Source: GCA-2401155 sp045047085
GTDB lineage: Bacteria; Pseudomonadota; Alphaproteobacteria; Rhizobiales; Rhizobiaceae
NCBI GenBank assembly: GCA_045047085.1
Contig: JASFYT010000055.1
Location: forward strand, 29,951 to 93,950
Direction of reading: 5' to 3'
DNA: 64,000 bases
Below are positions 18,003 to 25,746 of this stretch, piece by piece (position 1 is the first letter of the stretch; every line of letters starts with the position of its first letter). The notes under the pieces are model-generated. The model was not told where the DNA came from and ran no database searches. It saw nothing but the letters and a program-made list of their open reading frames with translations. A program made the position numbers and the translations under genes.

Positions 18003-18971
18003 TTATTGGGTACATTTCTCAAGCAAACGCTTGCGGGTTTCCCCATCTACGAAGGCGGCCTCAATGGCTGTTATTGTGAATCCGAGTAATTCCTCATCAT
18101 TATAGCCGAAGCATTTTTGAGCGATTTCATATTCTCGCTCTAAGCTGGTGTGGAAATAAGGCGGGTCGTCGGAATTGAGGGTCATTTTGCAACCGGCTTC
18201 ATCGAGCGCTCTAAAGGGATGGGACTTGAAATCAGGAAAGACTTCAAGCGAGATATTGGAGCCGGGGCAAGCTTCAAGCACGAGGCCTTCTTCGGCGATG
18301 CGTTCAACTAGCGTCGGGTCTTCGATGGCACGTACCCCGTGACCGATGCGGGTAATGCCCCAATGATCGATGGCATTGCGAACGCTTTCGGCCCCGCAAA
18401 GTTCACCTGCGTGCCCTGTTAGGCCAAGGCCAGCGTCTTTAGCGATGGCAAAGGCCTTTGCAAATTCCTTGTGGTTGCCGACGCGTTCATCACCTGCAAT
18501 GCCAAACCCGGTTACCAGTTTGTGGGGAAATTTGGCCACATCAAGGGCTGCTTGTTCAACAGCTTCAATGCCTTCATGGCGTACACCAACGACGATGATG
18601 CGTCCTTCGATACCGCTGTTGGAATTTGCAGTATCAATTCCGGAAGCAATAGCGGAAATCAGTTCACTATAGGTGCAACCGATGCGTGCAGCGTGGTCAG
18701 GAGAGGCGAATATTTCGCCATAGATGCAATCCTGCACGGCCATTCTGCGGAATACATCATTTGCCAGATTATGGTAATCTTCAGGTGAGCGAAAAAGGCT
18801 CGCGGAGAGATCATAGGCGCCAATGAAAGAAGTGAAATCGTGCCAGATATATTCGTTATCGGATGAGATAATTCCGCTTACATCGACCTTATACTTTTCT
18901 GCCTGTTTCAAAACCAGCTCAGGGTGAGCGGCACCTTCAATGTGGCAGTGCAATTCAGCTTTAATGACCAT
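18003..18971 (-). CDS. add: Adenosine deaminase
   Basis: A 322-residue metal-dependent hydrolase that converts adenosine (or deoxyadenosine) to inosine. The zinc-binding N-terminal motif KAELHCHIEGA is at residues 4-14. Further motifs are GLTGHAGELCGAESVRNAI (zinc His and catalytic Glu) near 197, RIGHGVRAIED near 223, and the catalytic TLNSDDPPYFHTSLEREY near 278. Some relatives in this subgroup act on adenine or modified bases, so substrate preference is not proven. The start overlaps the deoB stop by one base, indicating translational coupling with the phosphopentomutase that handles the released pentose phosphate. Confidence 0.88.
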   Translation of the reverse strand: MVIKAELHCHIEGAAHPELVLKQAEKYKVDVSGIISSDNEYIWHDFTSFIGAYDLSASLFRSPEDYHNLANDVFRRMAVQDCIYGEIFASPDHAARIGCTYSELISAIASGIDTANSNSGIEGRIIVVGVRHEGIEAVEQAALDVAKFPHKLVTGFGIAGDERVGNHKEFAKAFAIAKDAGLGLTGHAGELCGAESVRNAIDHWGITRIGHGVRAIEDPTLVERIAEEGLVLEACPGSNISLEVFPDFKSHPFRALDEAGCKMTLNSDDPPYFHTSLEREYEIAQKCFGYNDEELLGFTITAIEAAFVDGETRKRLLEKCTQ

Positions 18972-20191
18972 TATAGGAAACTCTTGCCGTGAATGCCTGC
19001 GGGAAGGTCCAAATGTTTTGCAATTGTTTCGCCGATATCAGCGAAAGTTGGGAGCACACCGCAATAACCGGGTTCCATGCCCGGGCTCCACAACATTACC
19101 GGCACCTGTTCACGGGTGTGATCGGTTCCGGGCCATGTGGGATCATTGCCGTGATCAGCAGTGAGGATCATTAAATCTCCTTGCTGCATCTTCCCGGTGA
19201 TTTCCGGCAGGCGGCTATCGAAATACTCAAGGGCTGCGGCATAACCGACCACATCGCGAGGATGACCGTAGAGCATGTCGAAATCAACAAAATTGGTGAA
19301 GACGAAATCTCCATCCCTGGCATCTGAAATTGCTTCAAGTGTGGTATCGAACAAAGCGGTATTGCCGTGAGCTTTACGTATATCTGTGGTGCCGCAATGA
19401 GCATAGATATCTGAAATCTTGCCGACGGCGATGACTGCGCGGCCTGCCTCTTTTGCTCTGTCGAGCAGGGTAGGTTCAGGCGGAGGCACGGAATAGTCGC
19501 GGCGGTTGCCGGTTCGTACAAAATCTTCGGGAGTTTCTCCAACAAACGGGCGGGCGATGACCCGCCCTATATCATGGGGGTCTACCAGCTTGCGGGCGAT
19601 TTGGCAGATTTCCAGCAGTCGTTCCAACCCGAAATGAGTTTCATGGGCGGCGATCTGGAAGACTGAGTCAGCGGAGGTGTAGCAAATTGGTTTGCCGGAG
19701 CGGATATGTTCTTCGCCCAACTCTTTGAGAATAGGGATGCCGGATGCAGCTTTATTGCCAAGAATTCCTGGTAATTTCGCTTGGTCAACAAATTCTGTGA
19801 TTAGCTCATCCGGGAAACTTGGAAATTCGGGCGGGAAATACCCCCATTCGTATGGCACCGGGACGCCGGCGATTTCCCAGTGGCCGGACGGGGTGTCCTT
19901 TCCCATGGAAACCTCTACCGCGTTGGCCCAGCGGCCATTGGTTTTGATATTCGGATCGAAGCCAGCTGGTAACTGGCCGCAGGCCTCTAGCGCAGCAAAT
20001 CCTAGCCCCAGACGCTCCATGTTTGGCACTTTTAGCGGGCCGGCGCGAACACCGTCTTTATTGGCCTTTCCCAAGGCGCATTGTTCGGCGATGTGGCCCA
20101 GAGTGTTTGAACCTTCATCGCCGAATTCTTTTGCATCAGGGGCACCGCCAATGCCGAAACTATCGAGAACAAACAGATATGCTTTTGCCAT
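18971..20191 (-). CDS. deoB: Phosphopentomutase
   Basis: A 406-residue Mn-dependent mutase of the alkaline-phosphatase superfamily, interconverting (deoxy)ribose 1- and 5-phosphates. The N-terminal metal site reads VLDSFGIGGAPDA. The phospho-acceptor threonine lies in SMGKDTPSGHWEIAG near residue 95. C-terminal metal ligands are in FVDFDMLYGHPRD and LTADHGNDPTWPGTDHTREQVPV. Length fits the family. It is the first gene of the minus-strand deoB-add-upp salvage cluster. No DeoR-type operator was recognised upstream. Confidence 0.95.
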   Translation of the reverse strand: MAKAYLFVLDSFGIGGAPDAKEFGDEGSNTLGHIAEQCALGKANKDGVRAGPLKVPNMERLGLGFAALEACGQLPAGFDPNIKTNGRWANAVEVSMGKDTPSGHWEIAGVPVPYEWGYFPPEFPSFPDELITEFVDQAKLPGILGNKAASGIPILKELGEEHIRSGKPICYTSADSVFQIAAHETHFGLERLLEICQIARKLVDPHDIGRVIARPFVGETPEDFVRTGNRRDYSVPPPEPTLLDRAKEAGRAVIAVGKISDIYAHCGTTDIRKAHGNTALFDTTLEAISDARDGDFVFTNFVDFDMLYGHPRDVVGYAAALEYFDSRLPEITGKMQQGDLMILTADHGNDPTWPGTDHTREQVPVMLWSPGMEPGYCGVLPTFADIGETIAKHLDLPAGIHGKSFL

Positions 20192-20281
20192 AAAATCAAT
20201 TCATAGGTTTAAAAAGGTGATTTGTGATAGTTATTCTTCGGTGATTCATTTTACCGAATTGTCACGATAGTAGGAATTAGG

Positions 20282-21298
20282 ATGCAGAGCAATCAAGGTA
20301 GAAAAACACTTGGCTTTCGGCTGAGAACCCTAGTTCAAAAATGGGCCTTGCTGGCTATTTTGTCGCCATTGATTTTTTCCGGATCCTATGGGATTTCGAA
20401 AGCGGACTGGCGTACGGATCTTGGGGTCTTTCGGGTCGGTATTGTTGTTGGCGAGGACGTGGCGGGAAATCTTGCCAGAGTGGAACCTTTTCGTCTGGCG
20501 CTGGCAGAAGCTCTGGGTATGAAAGTGGAGATTTTTCCGGCCAGAAATATGTCATCACTGATTGAGGCCCATCGAGGCTCCAGAATTGAATATGCGATTT
20601 ATTCTGCCAGTGCGTATGCCGCAACTTGGATTTTGTGTGAATGCGTGGAACCGCTGGTGCTACCGCTGGCGAGGGATCAAACCTCGACATTTCGTGCGGT
20701 TATTATTTCCGGGCCGTCCGGGCCTGAAAGCTTGAGCGAATTGAGCCAAGAAAATCTGACGGTGCCACGTTCGCGTGCCGTGGGTGCGCTCGAAATTGCA
20801 ATGTATGAACTCGAAAAACAGGGGGTATTATCGGGAGAGACGTTTGAAGGGAAGGTAACGTCCTCGGAACAAGCCGTGAAATCTGTGTTCGAGGGGACGT
20901 CTGGCGCGATGCTGGGATGGAGTTCCATGATTGGAGATAGTTTATCCGGGTATTCACGGGGCAGCCTAAGGGCATTGGCGGACGCTAATGGCGGGGACGC
21001 TACAGGCTATAAAATTATTTGGCAGTCTTCGGATATTCCGCATCCTCCACATGCTATACGCAAAAACCTTTCCGCTGAGGCAAAACGAATATTGCGGGGA
21101 ACCCTACAACAGATGTTTTTGGCAGACCCGAGCGCTTATGATTCAATTGAGTTGCAATATGGCGGCGGGTTTGAAGTTGCCCGGCACGAACAGTTTTCAT
21201 CTATGCTTGATTTTGTTCGGGCAAAAAGCGGGATAAAAGATGCTTCCAGCGGCGTTGCCGAAGAAGTCGCAGGCACTGGCGAGGTGCAGAAAGAATAG
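20282..21298 (+). CDS. PhnD-like phosphate/phosphonate-type substrate-binding protein, without transporter neighbours
   Basis: A 338-residue exported protein. A long N-terminal leader (basic stretch, then WALLAILSPLIFSGSYGISKA) serves as signal peptide or anchor. The mature part has the PhnD pattern: FRVGIVVGEDVAGNLARVEPFRLALAEALGMKVEIFPARN, with EYAIYSASAYAA further on. The ribosome site is GGAATTAGG just before ATG. No permease or ATPase genes lie nearby, so it may be an orphan binding or sensory protein, or may serve a transporter elsewhere. It is convergent with the minor pilin genes. The ligand is unknown. Confidence 0.7.
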   Translation: MQSNQGRKTLGFRLRTLVQKWALLAILSPLIFSGSYGISKADWRTDLGVFRVGIVVGEDVAGNLARVEPFRLALAEALGMKVEIFPARNMSSLIEAHRGSRIEYAIYSASAYAATWILCECVEPLVLPLARDQTSTFRAVIISGPSGPESLSELSQENLTVPRSRAVGALEIAMYELEKQGVLSGETFEGKVTSSEQAVKSVFEGTSGAMLGWSSMIGDSLSGYSRGSLRALADANGGDATGYKIIWQSSDIPHPPHAIRKNLSAEAKRILRGTLQQMFLADPSAYDSIELQYGGGFEVARHEQFSSMLDFVRAKSGIKDASSGVAEEVAGTGEVQKE

Positions 21299-21344
21299 TC
21301 TATTTCGCCAGCGCTTCGCTTGAAGCAGAATTGATGGCTCGACT

Positions 21345-21941
21345 TTATTGGATGTTGGTTTTTAAGCCAATCCTTGGACGCAGGAAAATTTCCTCTTCCA
21401 TATTTATGTCAGCGCTGCTCGATTTGTCTATTTTTAGAGTTGTTCCACCTTCGAGCGTTGTTTTAGCGTAAAGGGGGGTATGTGTGGCGATAACTTTTGC
21501 AGACACCAGATAAGTGTCATCATCCATGATTTTCGCTGGTACTGTATATGGTGTGTTCGGTGCCAATGCTATCCCGGTGCCGTATGCTCGGCTCCAATCC
21601 ACTGTTGCAGCGCCGGAACTAATGCTGATCTGAGTGACAATGATACCCAGTGTGTGATCATAAGGTGTCATCACGAAACTTGCAGCATCCATGATGTTAT
21701 CTAGGTCCGCCTGGGTGAGGGTTTGGCTTTGGGTGATAAGGTCGCCCAGAGTACTGGATACGCGGGCCAGTTTGCGATCCACCGAGAGAGCTGTGGAAAC
21801 TTCAATGGTAGCGAAAAACAATAGAATCATGATTGGCGCGATAATTGCAAATTCAATTGCAGCGACACCGGCGACTTCTTGTTTGAACCGCTTGATCAAT
21901 GCCATTGTTCTTGGCTTGATAGATTTGAATGTATTATGCAT
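21345..21941 (-). CDS. TadE/TadG-like minor pilin (pilus assembly protein)
   Basis: A 198-residue pseudopilin. A basic N-terminus is followed by the TadE-like segment VAGVAAIEFAIIAPIMILLFFATIEVS, a single membrane helix with the Glu typical of pilins processed by the prepilin peptidase. The C-terminal part is beta-rich and periplasmic. The start (MHNTFKSI) has a GAAGG ribosome site; ATG 21905 (MALIKRF) is an alternative. It lies directly downstream of a second TadE-like gene and across from the main Tad cluster. It probably initiates or tips the Flp pilus (family knowledge). Confidence 0.8.
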   Translation of the reverse strand: MHNTFKSIKPRTMALIKRFKQEVAGVAAIEFAIIAPIMILLFFATIEVSTALSVDRKLARVSSTLGDLITQSQTLTQADLDNIMDAASFVMTPYDHTLGIIVTQISISSGAATVDWSRAYGTGIALAPNTPYTVPAKIMDDDTYLVSAKVIATHTPLYAKTTLEGGTTLKIDKSSSADINMEEEIFLRPRIGLKTNIQ

Positions 21942-21983
21942 TTTATATGCCTTCTATCTGAAACAAAATGGACTGTAGGCTAT

Positions 21984-22556
21984 CTATGATGTTGGCCAAG
22001 GTTCTGTCTTGAAGACCGCAATTGTTGTTAAAAGTGCATTTTTGCTGTCCAGTTTTGATATCCGGGACGCCACGTAATTGGTCACTACCGGCCATTCATA
22101 CATTACTGTTAGTTTTACAATTTGTGCGGGGCCGGGATTGGTGAACTGAAATCCTGCCAAATCGGTATCCATGTCTGCTGGCTGCGGCGGCGGTGTGAGA
22201 TCGCTGAATTCAGCAACAACTGTGAGATCAACGTGTATCTTTGCGCATTCAAAGAGTGTGGCTGTTTCATCGCAGATGATTTGTTTGAATTCCGATTCCG
22301 TTATGTTGGGATCTAACTGCCCTGTGCGGATCATACGACCAACATTGTCGACGGATGATTCAAATACCTGACCGGCAAAAAAGAAAATCGACACTTCGAT
22401 AATGGCAAACATCAGAAGAAAAAATGGCAAACCTACGAAAGCGAATTCAACGGCTGTTGCTCCGCCTTCATTGCGTTTGAACTTTTTTAAGACTGAGGAG
22501 AGCCTAAATGGGGAAGGTTGGACTTTTTTGCTTATGTGCATTTTGTGTACCATCAT
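21984..22556 (-). CDS. TadE-like minor pilin
   Basis: A 190-residue pseudopilin with the motif FKRNEGGATAVEFAFVGLPFFLLMFAIIEVSIFFFAGQ, the prepilin-type cleavage/hydrophobic segment with conserved Glu. The periplasmic part is about 120 residues and has two cysteines (IICDETATLFECAK) that could form a disulfide. The start at 22556 (MMVHKMHI) follows AGGA at a good distance; a TTG further upstream was rejected. An exact CtrA-type box lies about 120 bp upstream. It is followed 42 bp later by the second minor pilin gene. Confidence 0.8.
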   Translation of the reverse strand: MMVHKMHISKKVQPSPFRLSSVLKKFKRNEGGATAVEFAFVGLPFFLLMFAIIEVSIFFFAGQVFESSVDNVGRMIRTGQLDPNITESEFKQIICDETATLFECAKIHVDLTVVAEFSDLTPPPQPADMDTDLAGFQFTNPGPAQIVKLTVMYEWPVVTNYVASRISKLDSKNALLTTIAVFKTEPWPTS

Positions 22557-22672
22557 GTGACATTCCTGTTTGCTACAGGTCAAATTTAAAAGGTAACTAC
22601 CTATAATGGGTGAGGATAGGAGGAATGCATTGAGAAATAGTTATCAAGATACCCTAAATAATAACGGCCCCG

Positions 22673-22688
22673 TTAAGGGACCGTTAAC
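22673..22688. promoter_or_regulatory. CtrA-type box upstream of the minor pilin genes
   Basis: TTAAGGGACCGTTAAC is an exact TTAA-N7-TTAAC match between the CpaC-N-like gene and the tadE-type genes, in position to control the minus-strand minor pilins. Confidence 0.6.
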
Positions 22689-22720
22689 ATAGGGCGAAAT
22701 CCATATTGTAGTTCTGGGAA

Positions 22721-23203
22721 TTATTTTGCGTTGGCCAATGCTAGCTCGTTCTTGGCTTTGATCTGTTGAGAAGCAAATGCGAAGCTGTCTTTGTTATCGC
22801 CGATCGTCAGAGTTGGTTCGCAGACCGGTGCACAAGCCATGGTTTCGCGATTTGCGCGGCGATAAATACGTACGGTGCCAGTTTCATGACCACGCACCAA
22901 AACGGTTTTATCAACTATGGGATTGCCGCTAGCATCAAGAATGATGAGATTGGTAACACCAAATGAACGTCCGGTGAGGATAAGGGTTTTTGCGTCTTCG
23001 ATGACTGCATCCACAATTGCTGGGTTTCCTACAATGACAGTAGCTGCTGGACGTGAGACTCTGAATAATTTTGCCCGGTCAACGGTGACGATGACAGCTT
23101 CATCTATCGATTCTGAAGCAGGTGCGGGGGCGACCATGGCAGAGAATACCAATCCAGCAATGACAGGAAGTGCGAATTTAATTTTAACGAGTGTATTCTT
23201 CAT
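22721..23203 (-). CDS. Stand-alone pilus-assembly N-terminal domain protein (CpaC/RhcC N-domain type)
   Basis: A 160-residue secreted protein. A signal peptide (KFALPVIAGLVFSAMVAPAPASE) is followed by one 'pilus formation protein N-terminal region' domain: AIVTVDRAKLFRVSRPAATVIVGNPAIVDAVIEDAKTLILTGRSFGVTNLIILD. The same domain opens CpaC at 25.9 kb (SIVIDLPGDAHDILVADPGIADA). It therefore looks like a secretin N-domain on its own, probably a periplasmic partner of the Tad secretin. The start has GGAG eight bases upstream. A C-terminal CAPVCEPT pair of cysteines is unusual for this domain and may bind the partner or form a disulfide. Confidence 0.75.
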   Translation of the reverse strand: MKNTLVKIKFALPVIAGLVFSAMVAPAPASESIDEAVIVTVDRAKLFRVSRPAATVIVGNPAIVDAVIEDAKTLILTGRSFGVTNLIILDASGNPIVDKTVLVRGHETGTVRIYRRANRETMACAPVCEPTLTIGDNKDSFAFASQQIKAKNELALANAK

Positions 23204-23632
23204 GGGGTTACTCCGGATAGTTTTCAAAGGCACCATGGATGATCTTGGTGAATGAAGTCTTAATTACAGGACGGCTGATAAAAAATTATCCAGTGCCTGA
23301 TCTATTTCGTTTGTTTTTGAAATAGTCGCGTGGCTGGAAATGGGTTGTTCAAAAATTTTCTTTGGTTGGACCAGGCAAAGAGCTGGTGTGGAATGGAAAT
23401 ACACTACATTTTATATATAGGGGAATTTTTGACTGTTTCTAATGAATATATTTTAGATATATTTTTACCTAATAATAACTATGTCTTACGGATCGTATCT
23501 TTAGTGTTTTGTTCACTATGTATCTTAAGATGATCTCAATTCCTGCTCGATATATTCGTCATTGTCAGCACAGGGAAACACCTGAGCGGCTCGCATAATG
23601 CGAAATAATAATGTGGAGTTAAGGAGAATATT
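23204..23632. other. Divergent intergenic region before the Flp pilin gene, about 430 bp, AT-rich
   Basis: Holds the promoters of the CpaC-N-like gene and of flp. A perfect 7 bp inverted repeat CTATTTC...GAAATAG (23302-23325) and a possible -35 TTGACT at 23429 were seen. No TTAA-N7-TTAA box and no convincing coding frame were found. Confidence 0.45.
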
Positions 23633-23791
23633 ATGAAACTTGTAGCACGCTTTTTGAAAAATGAATCTGGTGCAACTGCAATTGAGTACGGTCTTATTGC
23701 CGCTCTGATTTCTGTTGCTATCATTGGTGGCGCTTCTGCCGTAGGTAACGGTGTTGGCGACGCGTTCAACGATGTTGCAAACTCGCTTTAA
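23633..23791 (+). CDS. flp: Flp/Fap-type major pilin subunit
   Basis: A 52-residue prepilin, typical in length and pattern: MKLVARFLKNESGATAIEYG, then the hydrophobic helix LIAALISVAIIGGASAVG and a short polar tail. The processing site is the Gly before ATAIEYG with the conserved Glu-Tyr, cut by the CpaA peptidase encoded just downstream. A strong ribosome site (AAGGAG) precedes ATG. A strong terminator follows the gene, so it is probably made as an abundant single-gene transcript. This is the main structural subunit of the Tad pilus used for surface attachment (family knowledge). Confidence 0.93.
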   Translation: MKLVARFLKNESGATAIEYGLIAALISVAIIGGASAVGNGVGDAFNDVANSL

Positions 23792-23850
23792 TAGCCTGAT
23801 TTAAGAATTAGGGAGTTCGCTTACAAAATAGTGAATTCACCGAGTTTTGA

Positions 23851-23877
23851 ACCGCACGCCACCGGCGTGCGGTTTTT
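23851..23877 (+). terminator. Intrinsic terminator after the Flp pilin gene
   Basis: CCGCACGCC pairs perfectly with GGCGTGCGG around a three-base loop, followed by TTTTT. Its strength fits a highly expressed pilin with only limited read-through into cpaA. Confidence 0.9.
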
Positions 23878-23940
23878 ATTGTTTTATAGCATGCCCTTTG
23901 TTCATTTTTCGACTGCAAGTGTTTGAAAAGTATGGTGCTG

Positions 23941-23955
23941 TTAACCGAAGGTTAG
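23941..23955. promoter_or_regulatory. Near-match CtrA-type box before cpaA
   Basis: TTAACCGAAGGTTAG differs from TTAA-N7-TTAA at the last base. It is placed about 70-80 bp before the cpaA start and after the flp terminator, where a new promoter would be expected. Confidence 0.4.
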
Positions 23956-24022
23956 GCGCTGACAGGTATTGTTGAGTTCGCCATCAATGGTACATTTTTG
24001 TAAATTGAGTTGGACTGGTCTC

Positions 24023-24541
24023 ATGCTTGATACATTGCTTATACTTTTTTTCCCATTTCTGATGGTATTTGCCGCAGCTTCAGATCTGGTATCTATGACC
24101 ATTTCCAATAAGGTTTCCTTGGCATTAATGGCAGGCTTCATGGTATTTGCTGTTTGGATGCAGATGGATATTGTAACGATTGGCTGGCATTGGGCGATGT
24201 TTGGTATCGTTTTATTGGTGAGTTTTGGGCTGTTTGCTCTGAATGTGATTGGTGGGGGGGACGCAAAACTTGTCGCGGCCGCTTCTTTGTGGTTTGGCTG
24301 GGAGCATACCATGGATTATATACTTATATTTGCCTTCATGGGAGGCGTACTGGCGATAGTAATGTTACGCTTGCGCTCTGTTCCATTGCCGGACCGTGTT
24401 GCCAAAGTGGACTGGATTGCCAGATTGTATAATGCAGAAAGTGGCGTGCCTTATGGGGTCGCTCTTGGAGCTGCCGCAGTCTTTGTCTATCCGCAAACTC
24501 CGTGGATGCAGCATGTTTTTGTAGCGGCTGGTACTCTTTAG
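24023..24541 (+). CDS. cpaA: Prepilin peptidase CpaA/TadV (A24 family)
   Basis: A 172-residue inner-membrane aspartic peptidase that trims the Flp pilin and the TadE-like pseudopilins. The two catalytic aspartates are visible: the first in FAAASDLVSMTISNK near residue 19, the second in the GxGD-type motif GGGDAKLVAA near residue 79. About five membrane helices are seen. The start MLDTLLILFF is chosen, since the in-frame extension upstream is not protein-like. It stands alone between flp and cpaB, with gaps of 230 and 350 bp on either side. Confidence 0.9.
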   Translation: MLDTLLILFFPFLMVFAAASDLVSMTISNKVSLALMAGFMVFAVWMQMDIVTIGWHWAMFGIVLLVSFGLFALNVIGGGDAKLVAAASLWFGWEHTMDYILIFAFMGGVLAIVMLRLRSVPLPDRVAKVDWIARLYNAESGVPYGVALGAAAVFVYPQTPWMQHVFVAAGTL

Positions 24542-24890
24542 ATTAGTTTCACGGAATATCCGGGTTTTATTCAGCCATTATTGATGCTGGAAGCATGTCC
24601 TGGAATTTGCATTCCTGTAAATAATTCTCACAACGTCCTGGCTGATCCGCTAAATTTTATCTAAAATTTACTCTGATTTCTTTTCAATCCATAAAATTTA
24701 TATTGATTAATTGATAACATTATTGACCGCAAAGGGTGCATTCGTGGGCTTTCGTGGCGAATTGTTTTGATGTTTCGCAATTAAATTAGCGTTAACCACG
24801 ATTTTAAGGATTGTATTAACCATAAGTACACCTTTTGCGGTGAAATATGACCCCTAATAGAAATAGGTTATTTCGTGCAGAGGAAAGTTC
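24542..24890. other. Intergenic region before cpaB, about 350 bp
   Basis: Holds the promoter region of the large cpaB-tadC operon. The 3' part has a cluster of TTAA words (24781-24820), including one exact CtrA-type box. No gene or terminator was recognised in the 5' part. Confidence 0.5.
24781..24796. promoter_or_regulatory. CtrA-type box upstream of cpaB
   Basis: TTAAATTAGCGTTAAC is an exact TTAA-N7-TTAAC match, ending 94 bp before the cpaB ATG. Further TTAA words follow with N8 spacing. Confidence 0.65.
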
Positions 24891-25712
24891 ATGAAGTTAG
24901 CGCGTTTAGCAGTTTTGGGTGTAGCGGTTGCCGCAGCCGGAGGTGCATTTTTTCTTGCTGGTAATTTGACCAATAAGGAACCCGAAATTCGTGAAGTTGC
25001 GAAAAATGCAGCACCAACAATCGAACTTGCGGAAGTTCTGGTTGCGGTTGATGATATTGCATTGGGATCATCTCTCAATCCCAAAATGGTCAAATGGCAA
25101 CCTTGGCCGAAGGATGCCTTGGGTAGAGGTTATATTCTTCGTTCAGACACACCACAGGGTATTGAAGGCGAAGTTGCAGCCATTGCCCGTTCAGCCTTTT
25201 TTGCTGGCGAACCGATCCGTGAAAACAAATTGGTCCGCTCAGACAGCGGGTATATGTCAGCTATCCTGCCTGCTGGGATGCGTGCGATTTCGACAACCAT
25301 ATCGACAGCGACGGGAGCGGGTGGATTTGTTCTACCGAATGACCGCGTTGATGTGATTATGACCCGGCGCGGCACTGAGGATCAGGGTGGTGAATTTAGT
25401 TCTGAAGTTATTTTAGAAAATATCCGTGTACTGGCGATCGATCAGATTATTGAAGAAAAAGGCGACCAAAAGGTGGTGGTTGGGAAAACGGCTACGTTGC
25501 AACTCACACCAAATCAGGCAAAAATTCTCACAGTTGCACAGCAAATGTCCTCGCGACTGACACTTTCTCTGCGCTCACTTGCAGACAGTGATGACGCTCA
25601 AACGCCGGGTGCCGAGCACCTGCTGGCTGGAACGCGCGGTAAGGGCCGTGTTCGCATCGTCAAATTTGGGCAAATGAAGGAAGTGATAGCGGGGCAGACC
25701 GATGATAAGTGA
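24891..25712 (+). CDS. cpaB: Flp pilus assembly protein CpaB/RcpC
   Basis: A 273-residue periplasmic/inner-membrane protein. The N-terminal anchor (ARLAVLGVAVAAAGGAFFLAGNL) is followed by an SAF domain (AEVLVAVDDIALGSSLNPKMVKWQPWP, residues about 45-110). An RcpC-like domain then has GAGGFVLPNDRVDVIMTRR and TLQLTPNQAKIL. It is thought to work with the secretin CpaC. The ribosome site AGAGGAAAG precedes ATG. It heads the operon cpaB-cpaC-cpaD-cpaE-cpaF-tadB-tadC with short gaps; an exact CtrA box lies upstream. Confidence 0.9.
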   Translation: MKLARLAVLGVAVAAAGGAFFLAGNLTNKEPEIREVAKNAAPTIELAEVLVAVDDIALGSSLNPKMVKWQPWPKDALGRGYILRSDTPQGIEGEVAAIARSAFFAGEPIRENKLVRSDSGYMSAILPAGMRAISTTISTATGAGGFVLPNDRVDVIMTRRGTEDQGGEFSSEVILENIRVLAIDQIIEEKGDQKVVVGKTATLQLTPNQAKILTVAQQMSSRLTLSLRSLADSDDAQTPGAEHLLAGTRGKGRVRIVKFGQMKEVIAGQTDDK

Positions 25713-25746
25713 GACAATCAATATCCAAGCATTCAAGGAACGTAAC

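Noticed and set aside
21300..21344. Small hairpin GCTTC-GCTT-GAAGC between the convergent PhnD-like and minor pilin genes
   Set aside because: No T-run follows on either strand and the stem is only five pairs, so it is not called a terminator.
24804..24820. Second TTAA...TTAAC pair before cpaB
   Set aside because: The spacing is 8 rather than 7 bp, so it does not fit the CtrA box; only the neighbouring exact match is listed.
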